64,000 nt of DNA from Trebonia sp964581815. Lineage in GTDB: Bacteria > Actinomycetota > Actinomycetes > Streptosporangiales > Streptosporangiaceae. This document shows, in pieces, positions 18,056-26,064 of this stretch. Position 1 is the first letter of the stretch. Each line of letters begins with the position of its first letter. Where the stretch lies: contig CAZORE010000016.1 in the NCBI GenBank assembly GCA_964581815.1, positions 25,132-89,131 of the forward strand, given 5' to 3'. The notes under the pieces were generated by a model. It was not told the origin of the DNA and did not search any database. It worked only from the letters and a program-made list of their open reading frames with translations. Position numbers and translations under genes: made by a program.

Positions 18056-18201
18056 CAGATCCCGATTTTCGGTGCGCTCGGGCCGACCAGGCCGGCCAGT
18101 GGCCCGATGCCGGCCGTCCCGAGCGCGAACAGGAGGATGATGATGACGGCGATCACCACCGTGACCAGCCGGTAGGTGAGAATGAACTGCGGTGTTCTCA
18201 T
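18055..18201 (-). CDS. 48-residue single-pass membrane peptide of the island
   Basis: An ATG at 18201 with GGAG 7 bases upstream encodes MRTPQFILTYRLVTVVIAVI and continues through a strongly hydrophobic segment (TVVIAVIIILLFALG) to a Pro/Gly-rich tail ending SAPKIGI. The stop TGA at 18055-18057 overlaps the ATG of the following Hsp70 gene, so it is translated within the operon. It is too short for most gene callers. The membrane GTPase lies immediately upstream, so it may be a small subunit anchoring or adapting that complex at the membrane. No family recognised. Confidence 0.75.
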   Translation of the reverse strand: MRTPQFILTYRLVTVVIAVIIILLFALGTAGIGPLAGLVGPSAPKIGI

Positions 18202-18222
18202 CGGGTCTCCGTTGCTCGGTTG

Positions 18223-19758
18223 TCAGGGGCCCGGGTGGGCGAACTGGGGGATGCCGCCGGGCAGCCGGACCCCGTGGGTGGCGAGCAGCCAGCGCAGCGG
18301 GACGCCCGGGTCGTCTTGCCGGCTGGCGGTGACCTCCTGCGAGGCCACCGCGAAGTACCGGACCTCGGCGAACTCCCGGCCTATGGCCATCACCAGGTTC
18401 TGCAGGCCGGCCTTCACCAGCCAGTCCTGGATCGCCGCGGACTCCTCGGGGACGTCGAGCCCGGCGGCGCGCAGCAGGTCGGCCTTGGACACGACGACCG
18501 CGAGCCGCTGCGCGGACACGGGGACGCCGCCGTCGCGCAGCCGGGAGATGACCTCGCCGTACGCGAGGTCGGGATCGTTGGCCGCGGCCTGCGCCGCGGC
18601 GACGACCTCACCCTGCTGGCTGCCGAGCTGCTCGCGCACCGCCGGGACGGAGAACGGGTCAAGCACGTACACCAGCCCCTGGCTGTCGTCGAGGAACCGG
18701 AGCTCGGCGTACTTCTGCGCCTCGCTGTAGTCCTCGCCCGCGGCGTCGAACATGTGGATGAGGTCGGACTGATGGCGCTCACGCAGCCGCAGCGTGATCG
18801 CGACCCCGCCGGGCGACGTCTTGGACGTGCTCCGCCGGGCCCTGATCAGCTCGCGGGCCCGCCGGACGTCCTCCTCCATCGCCGGGTCGGGGAAGGTGAG
18901 GGGAACGGCGGCGCGCTCCGCCTCGGCCATCAGGCTGTTCAGCGACGCGTACAGGAACCGGGTCTTGCCGGCGTTGACGTCGCCGAACACGGGGATCCTG
19001 ATGTCCCTGACCGCGCCGGTTCCCTCGGGCATCTCCTTCTTGCAGCGCTTGCACTGGGCCGTGGCCTGCCAGGCGGCCTTCGACGCCCGCGTGGGGAAGG
19101 TCGCGCCGCAGGCGCACTTCCGCGTGAACGTGCCGAGCTTGCCGGGGTTGACGTCGTGGTGCGGGCTGCGGCAGGACGGGCACAGGTAGGCCGGCCACTC
19201 CGTGACGTGCATGCACTCCATGCACGCCGCCTGGGTGTAGTTCACCCGGCGGCGGCGGGCCTCCGCCGCCCGCATCCGCTGCCTGACCAACTGCCAAACG
19301 GTCCGGTCGGTCCACTTGGCCGTGGCCAGCACCGCCCAGTAGACCCAGTAGGAGAACCAGGCGGACAGCCCGGCGGCGAGCAGGAAGACGTGGACCGCGA
19401 TGACGAACGGGCCGAGGAAGATCCACCAGGCCCAGCGGGGGCCGTGCCTGCCCTTGTAGAAGGTGTCGGCCGGCCACTTCCACATCCGCCCGTACAGCAG
19501 GCGCAGGTTCTTGCGGACCAGGGTCCGGTCGACGTCGGCCTGCCGCAGCGTGTACAGCGGCCAGGCGAGGTCGGGACCAATCCCGTCCGGGCCCGGCGGG
19601 TGAGCCTTGAGCTGCTCCGCGTGGAACTGCTCGGGGGTGTACAGCTGCGCCGACCGCCACAGGCTCTTGTGCAGGGTCAGCCCGATCAGCACCAGCCCGA
19701 ACAACAGGCCGGCCTGGGCGGCGACGAGATACCCGTTTTCCAGGAGGAAGTTGATCAC
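18223..19758 (-). CDS. Membrane-anchored double-GTPase-type protein with zinc fingers (DO-GTPase1-like)
   Basis: The 511-residue protein has membrane helices at about 10-29 and 110-147, a basic region, then zinc-ribbon cysteines (C179/C182, C193/C196, C215/C217, C236/C239). A TRAFAC-like GTPase domain follows: P-loop GDVNAGKT (259-266), DAAGED as switch II and VVSKADLL as the specificity motif. The GTG at 19758 overlaps the upstream GAP1 stop by four bases (GTGA). It pairs with the soluble GTPase at 22232; paired GTPases with a GAP1 protein are known from comparative studies of actinomycete conflict systems. It probably relays a signal at the membrane. Confidence 0.88.
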   Translation of the reverse strand: MINFLLENGYLVAAQAGLLFGLVLIGLTLHKSLWRSAQLYTPEQFHAEQLKAHPPGPDGIGPDLAWPLYTLRQADVDRTLVRKNLRLLYGRMWKWPADTFYKGRHGPRWAWWIFLGPFVIAVHVFLLAAGLSAWFSYWVYWAVLATAKWTDRTVWQLVRQRMRAAEARRRRVNYTQAACMECMHVTEWPAYLCPSCRSPHHDVNPGKLGTFTRKCACGATFPTRASKAAWQATAQCKRCKKEMPEGTGAVRDIRIPVFGDVNAGKTRFLYASLNSLMAEAERAAVPLTFPDPAMEEDVRRARELIRARRSTSKTSPGGVAITLRLRERHQSDLIHMFDAAGEDYSEAQKYAELRFLDDSQGLVYVLDPFSVPAVREQLGSQQGEVVAAAQAAANDPDLAYGEVISRLRDGGVPVSAQRLAVVVSKADLLRAAGLDVPEESAAIQDWLVKAGLQNLVMAIGREFAEVRYFAVASQEVTASRQDDPGVPLRWLLATHGVRLPGGIPQFAHPGP

Positions 19759-22235
19759 GGCTCCGACTTTCTGATGAGGAGCTGCTGGAACATGCCGCCG
19801 GGCCGCAGCGGTTCGGCGGTGCAGATCTCGTCCCACCGGCGCAGCTCCGCCGAGCCCGGCGCGAGGGCGGCGCGCACCTCGGCGCGCCACCGCTTCGCGT
19901 CCTTGGAACTGAGCTTGGCGTCGTAGTCGCGCAGCAGCTCTTCCAGGCGGTTGCGCCGCTTAGGCTGGTCGCGCTCCAGCCGCGGCAGCGTCATCGCCAG
20001 CAGCAGCCGGACGGCGATACGGGCCTGCTCCTCGTCCGTGGCGGCGGCGAGCCGCTCGCCGAGCAGCGTGATCATCACTGTGACCGGCTTCGGCTTCCCG
20101 CGTCCCTCGTGCACCGTGGGGTAGCTGGCGAAAACGGCGCCGAGCAGGTCCTCGCTGGGCGTGGCGAGCATGACGTCCACCAGGGCGGCCGCCCGCAGCT
20201 GCACCACGGTGGCGTCGGCGCCGCTGACCAGCCGGACCGCGTCGCTGAACTGGTTCGCGGTGACGATGTCGGCGCTCCCCGCCAGCCGAAGGAAGCCGCG
20301 GACCCGCCGCTCACCGCTGAGCAGGTCGCTGAGCTTCCCCGACGGCGCCCGCCAGCCGTTCCTGTGCAGGCTGTAGAGCATGTCGAGGAGGCCGGTGTCC
20401 GGCCTCGCCTCCGCCGCGGTCAGGAAGCTGATGGCCCGCTGGCCGATCCGCGGGTCGACATGCGACGGCAGCCGCTCGAGGATGATGAGCGCCACGTCCG
20501 CGTCGGCGAGCTGCCAGGCCAGCAGTGCCCGCTGGAAGGCGCGCGCCGCCTCCGTGGCCTCCGGCGCGTCCGCGGGCAGGCCCGCGATGTCGTCGAGCGC
20601 CGCGTTGAGCCGGGCCAGGCGCTGCTCGCCGGCGAGGCTGGCGATGGCCGCCGCCTGGAGGTGGCAGTACAGCGGGTCGGCGTAATCGCCGCGATCGTCG
20701 AACAGGCCGCAGAACCGGCTGAGCGCCTGCTTCAGCCGTGGCGACGGCGGCTCGCTGAACCGCGCGTGCAGTTCTTGGTAGACCTGGTCGAGGATGCTGT
20801 CGGCCAGCGCCCGGTTCCTTGGCTCCCACGTCCCGTTCGTCTCGTCGATCAGCGCGGCCGCGAAGTCGTGCAGCCGGTCGCCCAGCGGCGCCGGCGGCAA
20901 GACGACGCCGTGTCGGAAGGCGAGCCGCAGCAGCCGGTCGAACTGGCGGACGTTGGCGCGGCCCGCGTTGCCGGCCAGCAGCGCGGTGGTGAGCTCACTT
21001 TCCGCGTCACGCTCCGCCTTGCCGCTGAGCAGCGCGGGCGGCAGCAGCTCGGCGGGCGGGCGCTGGCCGGCCAGGGTGTCGGCCAGCTCGGCGGCGAGCA
21101 GCCTGGTCCGCACCGTCTCCTGGTCGACGTCCAGCCGCCCGTCGCTCACCGCGTGATCCAGCCAGCGCAGCAGGTCGGCCGAGGGGGTGGCCGCGAGCAC
21201 CATGCCGACCAGCTGAGGGCCGTGCTCACGCAACTGCTCCGCCCCGGCGCTCATGAGCCAGTCCTGCACCGGCGCCGTGGCGCCAACCGGCTCGTCGGGC
21301 CGGATGAGCGCCCACGCGGCGTGCAGCGCCGCCGTCCCGGTCGGCCAGCTGCCGCCGCTGAGCTCCTCGGCCAGCTCGAGGGCATCGAGCAGGTCGTACG
21401 GGTCTGCCTCCGTGTCGCCGGCCAGCTTGCCCGCCAGGAAGGCCGCACGCTCGCTGACCGGCGCCTCGTCGGCCCGGCCGGTCGCGGCGTCGAGCACGAA
21501 CACCCCGGGGACCAGGCCGGGACCGACCCGCGGGTTGAGGTTGGGGGGCACGGCGACCACCCGCTGCCGGGCGCGCAGCGGGTTCGCGCTGAACACCTTG
21601 AACGTGACGTCCATCGCCCGCCGCTGCGGCAGCAGCAAGGTGGCCGCGGCGATCCAGCGCGTCGCCTCGGCTGGGTCGGCGGACACGATCACCACTCGCG
21701 GGCCCTCCGCGTCCTCGAGCACGCTGAGCAGCCCGGCGAGAACCGCGCCGCGCTCGGCGCGGCCGCGCGCCCAGGCGGTCAGCTCGTCCAGCGTGAACAG
21801 CGGGCCCGGCTCCAGGTCGCCGTCGAAGTCCGGGCAGTCGGGGGTGGGCCAGGCGTCGGCCCGCCAGAACGACGCGCCCCACAGTTGCGCGGGCCTGATC
21901 GTCCCGTAGCTCTCGGCGTCCCGGGTGAGCAGGCAGTCCGCCAGGTGGTTGCCCTGCCGGCCGCCGACTGCCTCCTTGCCGACGTAGCGGCTCTGCCCGG
22001 TCCCGTACCCGGTCCCCGCCGCGTGCGCGAGCCCCGGCGGGAAGTCCGCCACCGGCCGCCCGTCCACCACCCAGGGGTTCTGCACCTCGTAAAGCAGCCA
22101 CCCGGTCGCCAGCGCCGACTGGTCCTTGTCCACCCCCGGTGACTGCGCCTGCACCTGGAACCCGCCGCCGCCGCTACGGCCGGCGCCGGGGGCACAGTCG
22201 GTGTAGAGCAGGCGGCCGAAACCCGCCTCAGTCAT
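19755..22235 (-). CDS. GTPase-associated protein 1 (GAP1)-like protein
   Basis: From the ATG at 22235 the 826-residue product starts MTEAGFGRLLYTDCAPGAGR with the YTDC...GFQVQAQSPG pattern of the GAP1 N-terminal domain, continues through a mixed alpha/beta region (VVIVSADPAEATRWIAAATL, then FKVFSANPLRARQRVVAVPP), and ends in a long helical repeat region. It has no catalytic motif that I recognise. It overlaps both neighbours by four bases (ATGA with the soluble GTPase, GTGA with the membrane GTPase), so the three must be made together. By family definition it acts with the two GTPases, possibly as sensor or activator; that role is inference. Confidence 0.82.
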   Translation of the reverse strand: MTEAGFGRLLYTDCAPGAGRSGGGGFQVQAQSPGVDKDQSALATGWLLYEVQNPWVVDGRPVADFPPGLAHAAGTGYGTGQSRYVGKEAVGGRQGNHLADCLLTRDAESYGTIRPAQLWGASFWRADAWPTPDCPDFDGDLEPGPLFTLDELTAWARGRAERGAVLAGLLSVLEDAEGPRVVIVSADPAEATRWIAAATLLLPQRRAMDVTFKVFSANPLRARQRVVAVPPNLNPRVGPGLVPGVFVLDAATGRADEAPVSERAAFLAGKLAGDTEADPYDLLDALELAEELSGGSWPTGTAALHAAWALIRPDEPVGATAPVQDWLMSAGAEQLREHGPQLVGMVLAATPSADLLRWLDHAVSDGRLDVDQETVRTRLLAAELADTLAGQRPPAELLPPALLSGKAERDAESELTTALLAGNAGRANVRQFDRLLRLAFRHGVVLPPAPLGDRLHDFAAALIDETNGTWEPRNRALADSILDQVYQELHARFSEPPSPRLKQALSRFCGLFDDRGDYADPLYCHLQAAAIASLAGEQRLARLNAALDDIAGLPADAPEATEAARAFQRALLAWQLADADVALIILERLPSHVDPRIGQRAISFLTAAEARPDTGLLDMLYSLHRNGWRAPSGKLSDLLSGERRVRGFLRLAGSADIVTANQFSDAVRLVSGADATVVQLRAAALVDVMLATPSEDLLGAVFASYPTVHEGRGKPKPVTVMITLLGERLAAATDEEQARIAVRLLLAMTLPRLERDQPKRRNRLEELLRDYDAKLSSKDAKRWRAEVRAALAPGSAELRRWDEICTAEPLRPGGMFQQLLIRKSEP

Positions 22236-23404
22236 GGCGTCTTCACCGACCTCACCGTCCCCGCCTTGGACATCAGCCACAGCACCGGGTCCTGCACGCG
22301 ATGCGGCCGCACGCCGCCCGCGGCCACCCGGGAGTGGGCGTAGTCCGGCTGCGCGCCGAGGGCGGACACGGCGAAGTACCGGTAGTTCTCGTAGTTCTGC
22401 TGCATGTGCCGGTCGAGGGCGCTCGCGTCCCACTCCATGAGCAGCGCCCGCATCTGCTCGTGGACCTGCTGGCCGTCCGTCTCGTCGTAGGCGGCCGTGG
22501 CCGGCGCGGTCGCCATGAGGGGGTTGCCCGGGTCCAGGGTCGGGTAGAACGCGTCGATCTTGGTGAACACGATCGCGACGGGGACCTTGATCTTCTTCTT
22601 CGGCCCGACCTCGTGGTAGGTCCGCAGGAAGCTGGTGATGTTCGCGACCACGTCGATCGGCACCTCGTCGTCGACCTGCTGCGCGTCCTTCGGCAGGCTG
22701 ATCCGCGCACGGGCGCTCGGCAGTGCGAACGGGTCGAGGGTGATGATGAGGTACTCGCAGGCCCGCAGGTACTGCAGGGTGAGGGCGGAGGTCTCATCGC
22801 CGAGGTCCTCGCCGGCGCTGTCGATCAGTGCGAGCATGGTGGGCTTCTTCGCTCGCCAGCGCAGCACGATCGGCGTGGCGTAGGGCCGGGCACTGCTGCC
22901 GAACCGGTTGGTGCCGTCGGGCAGCTTGCGGCGCTCGTCGTAGAGCGGCGCCTCCCGGTCCCTGCGGTAGGCGGCGACCCCCTGCTGGCCGTCGGGGTTG
23001 TCGGTGGCGATCCTGATGTCGGCGTTGAACCGGGCGGCGATCTGCTCGCGCAGCTGCTTGACCAAGACCGTCATCAGCACCGTCTTCCCGCTGCCCTTTG
23101 AGCCGACCAGCCCGATCATCGGGTTGACCGTGCCGACGAAGTCGATCGGCAGCGCCGTGTGGCACACCGGGCAGGCTCGTCGCATGGCCTTGCCGCCGCA
23201 TTCCGGGCAGTCGGCCGCGGTGATGCCGCGGCCCTTGGGCGGCGGGAAGGTCGGGTAGGAGGGGGTGGCGTTACCGGTCAGCTTGATCCGCATGTCGTCG
23301 GTGGTGATGACGCAGTTCTTGTTGCCGCGGCCGGAGCACTGGAACCAGAGGCTGGATGAGTCAATGATCGTGAAGCAGAAGGGGCACGCCGTCTTGGTGG
23401 CCAC
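22232..23404 (-). CDS. Soluble double-GTPase-type protein with zinc ribbons (DO-GTPase2-like)
   Basis: The 390-residue protein starts at a GTG (23404) with AAGGAGGA upstream that shares one base with the preceding stop. Zinc-ribbon cysteines occupy the first 85 residues (CPFC, then CSGRGNKNC, CPEC, CPVC). A GTPase domain follows with P-loop GSKGSGKT (101-108), switch II DSAGED (195-200) and FTKID (280-284). No membrane helix is present. Together with the membrane GTPase and the GAP1-like protein it forms an overlapping three-gene block. Nucleotide switching between the two GTPases is the probable control step of the island. Confidence 0.88.
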   Translation of the reverse strand: MATKTACPFCFTIIDSSSLWFQCSGRGNKNCVITTDDMRIKLTGNATPSYPTFPPPKGRGITAADCPECGGKAMRRACPVCHTALPIDFVGTVNPMIGLVGSKGSGKTVLMTVLVKQLREQIAARFNADIRIATDNPDGQQGVAAYRRDREAPLYDERRKLPDGTNRFGSSARPYATPIVLRWRAKKPTMLALIDSAGEDLGDETSALTLQYLRACEYLIITLDPFALPSARARISLPKDAQQVDDEVPIDVVANITSFLRTYHEVGPKKKIKVPVAIVFTKIDAFYPTLDPGNPLMATAPATAAYDETDGQQVHEQMRALLMEWDASALDRHMQQNYENYRYFAVSALGAQPDYAHSRVAAGGVRPHRVQDPVLWLMSKAGTVRSVKTP

Positions 23405-26049
23405 TAGTCCTCCTTGAGGTCTTTGTACGGGGGGTCGATGAGCCTGCCTGGCCCGCCGGTTACGAAGCAGCGCACCCAGTACGGCTTGGCTAGCTTCGGT
23501 ATGGCCACCCGGTGCTCGACGGGGACGCCGGGCACCAGGTCGAGTGTGGTCTCGAGGACCGTGACCTGGCCGGGGGCGAGCCTGGTCGGCATGATGCCGC
23601 CGGGCGAGGCGATCACCGTGACGCGCAGGCCGGAGCAGGGGGTTTCGGCGGTGAACGTCACTTTCCGCGAGCGCCCGCCGAACCCGCCGCCGGACACCTG
23701 GTACCGGACCGGTGCCTGCAGCACCCGCCGCACCACGATGGACGCGGGCGGCGACGGGTGGTGCTTCGTGCCGACCGGGATCAGGCCGCACACTTCAACC
23801 TTGACCGGCTCGGCGCCGAGCGGGACCCGCACGCCCTTGGACTGGAACTCGTCCCTGGTCCACACCTCGTCGCTGACCCAGTCCTCCTGCTCGTCGTCCT
23901 GCTGGCCCGAGTCGGGCCGGTAGCGGACCGCGGCCAGGTTGATGTTGTCGGGCCACTCCCAGGAGATGGCCGCGTCGGTGGCGAACAGGGTGGCGGCCAG
24001 GTTCGTGACCGGGGAGATCACCGCGACGGACTGCGGCCTGCCCACGACGATGCCGGTGCCGCCCTCGGACAGCGGCGTCAGGTAGTGGATGCCGCCCGGC
24101 AGGTCGACGTCCATGGCGCACTCGGCGCCCTGGATGTCGACCCGGCCCCGCAGCAGCTGCCCGGTCTCTTCCGTCTGGCCCGCGGTGACGACGGCGCCCT
24201 TCGGCCACGGGGGCTCGCCGTCCGTCCGCAAGATCCGCACGTCCGAGCTGTCGATCCGGCGCCAGGTCAGCCGGACCCGGGCCCGGCCGTCCACCTCGGT
24301 CATGGTCACCTTCAGCGTGCCGTTCGGCTTCGCCTCGCCGCGCGGCACCACACTGAGCTGCTCGGGCCGCGCGGTCAGCTCGGCGCCGTCCCGGCCCCGG
24401 TAGACCGCGGTCACCTCGAACCGCTGCGGCACGCCCTCGGGCAGCCCGGTGACGTGGCAGCCCGCCCCGTCCACGGGGACCTGGACCGCGCTGCCGCCCG
24501 CGGCCGCGCGGGTGACCCGCACCTCGGCGTCCTGGTGCGCGGTCCACGACAGCGTGACCGCGCCGACGGCGGCCTCGTGCGTGAGGTCCCAGACCGGCGG
24601 CAGCGCGGTCACCTCGACGGTGGCCGGGCGCGAGGCGGGCCTGCCGTCGCCGGCCAGGGCGAACACGCCGTACTGCACGGGCACCGCGACCGGTGCGCCC
24701 GGGTCGGCGCACTCAGTGCCCGGGCCGTGGTGGACCGCGGTGCCGTCGGTGTCCGCGGCCGGCACCCGGCCCTGGGTGCGGCGCACGGCGTAGACGGTCG
24801 ACTCGTCGTGGCCGTTGCCGCGTTCCCAGAACACCTGGACCAGCCGGCCGTCCCCCGTACCGCGCGGGCGCGCGGGCGGCGCGAGCGGCAAGGTGCGCAG
24901 CTCGCGTTCCGCGTCGTCCCGGCTGATCCGCATCCCCTCGTTCAGCAGCGTCGCGGCGAGCGCTTCGTCCGGCCGCTGCCTGGCCTCGGCCACCCGGGTC
25001 ATCAGGGCCGCCAGTTCCCGCTCCCTGGCGCTGACCGCCTGCACCGCCTGCTCGGCCATCTCCTTGTCGCCGGCCAGCGTGCCCGCCAGCGACCTGGCGT
25101 CGGCGAGCTGGCCGTTCTCGAGCAGGGCCCGGACCCGGTCCAGGCCGCTTTCCCTGGCTGCCTTCGCCCGCCCGGCGAGCAGGGCGACGACCTTGGCCGC
25201 GTCGTCCGACTCCACGCCGCACTGCTCGAGCTTCTTGCGCGCGATGGCGGGCGAAGCCTCCTTGACCAGCTCCATCAGGTGCCAGAGCGTCACGTCCCGC
25301 AGGTCGATGTGCCTGGCCTGGGCGTCCTTGAGCTTCTGCAGCGCGCCCGCCCGCGCGGTGTTCACCCGGGTGGTGTTCTTCCCCGCCTCCTTGACCTGAG
25401 CCTCGATCGCGGCCGCGTCGAGCCGCCGGTTCCTGTCCCCCACGCACTCGTAGCCCGCCATGATGCGGAACGGCCCGGCCCCCGGGTGGACCAGGTCGGG
25501 AACCGACACCGCGTTCCCGTCGCGCAGTTCCCGTTCCAGCTCGCCGAAGATGGTCGGGGAGAACGGCGGGGCATCGGGCAGGGTCACCCCGGCGGGAATC
25601 ACGGCCAGCTTGGCCAGCCGGGCCGCTTGCTCCGCCTGCGCCGTGCTCAGGCCCGTGCTGCTGGCGGCCTTCTCCAGCGCGGCCGCGGTCACCACGCCGA
25701 GCGCGCCGTGATCCTGGGTCAGCAGGCGGGCCAGGTCGTCGATCTGCTGCCGCGCGGCCTGGTCGCGCCGCCGCTGCTCGGCTTGCCACCACGCGGCGGT
25801 TTCCAGGTCCTTGTGCTTCCTGGCCAGCTCGTCGTCGGCGGTCTTGCACGACTTGGCCGTCCTGGCCACGCCGGTCTGCCCCACCATCTTCTTGTTCCAG
25901 TACGCCCGGACCGCCTTGAGCTGCACCGCGATCTCGGCGTCGGTCGCCGGCAGGGTGATCGCGTACCGCTCAAGGAGGTCATCGGGAATGGATCTCCTGC
26001 GGCCGTACGGGGTCAGGAACTTCTCGTACGCCTTCTCATCGAAAGCCAT
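23404..26049 (-). CDS. Large coiled-coil plus beta-sandwich (FN3-like) scaffold protein
   Basis: The 881-residue protein begins MAFDEKAYEKFLTPYGRRR. Residues about 1-400 are helical and charged, rich in Glu/Arg/Ala with coiled-coil character. Residues about 400-880 look like a series of beta-sandwich domains of fibronectin-III style, judged from alternating V/T/W strands such as VTLSWTAHQDAEVRVTRA, VRLTWRRIDSSDVRILR and AAISWEWPDNINLAAVRYRP. No enzymatic motif or signal peptide is seen, although FN3-like repeats are more common outside the cell. It sits between Hsp70 and the GTPase and is probably a client or scaffold. I do not recognise the N-terminal family. Confidence 0.78.
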   Translation of the reverse strand: MAFDEKAYEKFLTPYGRRRSIPDDLLERYAITLPATDAEIAVQLKAVRAYWNKKMVGQTGVARTAKSCKTADDELARKHKDLETAAWWQAEQRRRDQAARQQIDDLARLLTQDHGALGVVTAAALEKAASSTGLSTAQAEQAARLAKLAVIPAGVTLPDAPPFSPTIFGELERELRDGNAVSVPDLVHPGAGPFRIMAGYECVGDRNRRLDAAAIEAQVKEAGKNTTRVNTARAGALQKLKDAQARHIDLRDVTLWHLMELVKEASPAIARKKLEQCGVESDDAAKVVALLAGRAKAARESGLDRVRALLENGQLADARSLAGTLAGDKEMAEQAVQAVSARERELAALMTRVAEARQRPDEALAATLLNEGMRISRDDAERELRTLPLAPPARPRGTGDGRLVQVFWERGNGHDESTVYAVRRTQGRVPAADTDGTAVHHGPGTECADPGAPVAVPVQYGVFALAGDGRPASRPATVEVTALPPVWDLTHEAAVGAVTLSWTAHQDAEVRVTRAAAGGSAVQVPVDGAGCHVTGLPEGVPQRFEVTAVYRGRDGAELTARPEQLSVVPRGEAKPNGTLKVTMTEVDGRARVRLTWRRIDSSDVRILRTDGEPPWPKGAVVTAGQTEETGQLLRGRVDIQGAECAMDVDLPGGIHYLTPLSEGGTGIVVGRPQSVAVISPVTNLAATLFATDAAISWEWPDNINLAAVRYRPDSGQQDDEQEDWVSDEVWTRDEFQSKGVRVPLGAEPVKVEVCGLIPVGTKHHPSPPASIVVRRVLQAPVRYQVSGGGFGGRSRKVTFTAETPCSGLRVTVIASPGGIMPTRLAPGQVTVLETTLDLVPGVPVEHRVAIPKLAKPYWVRCFVTGGPGRLIDPPYKDLKED

Positions 26050-26064
26050 GGCGGACCCGGCCGC

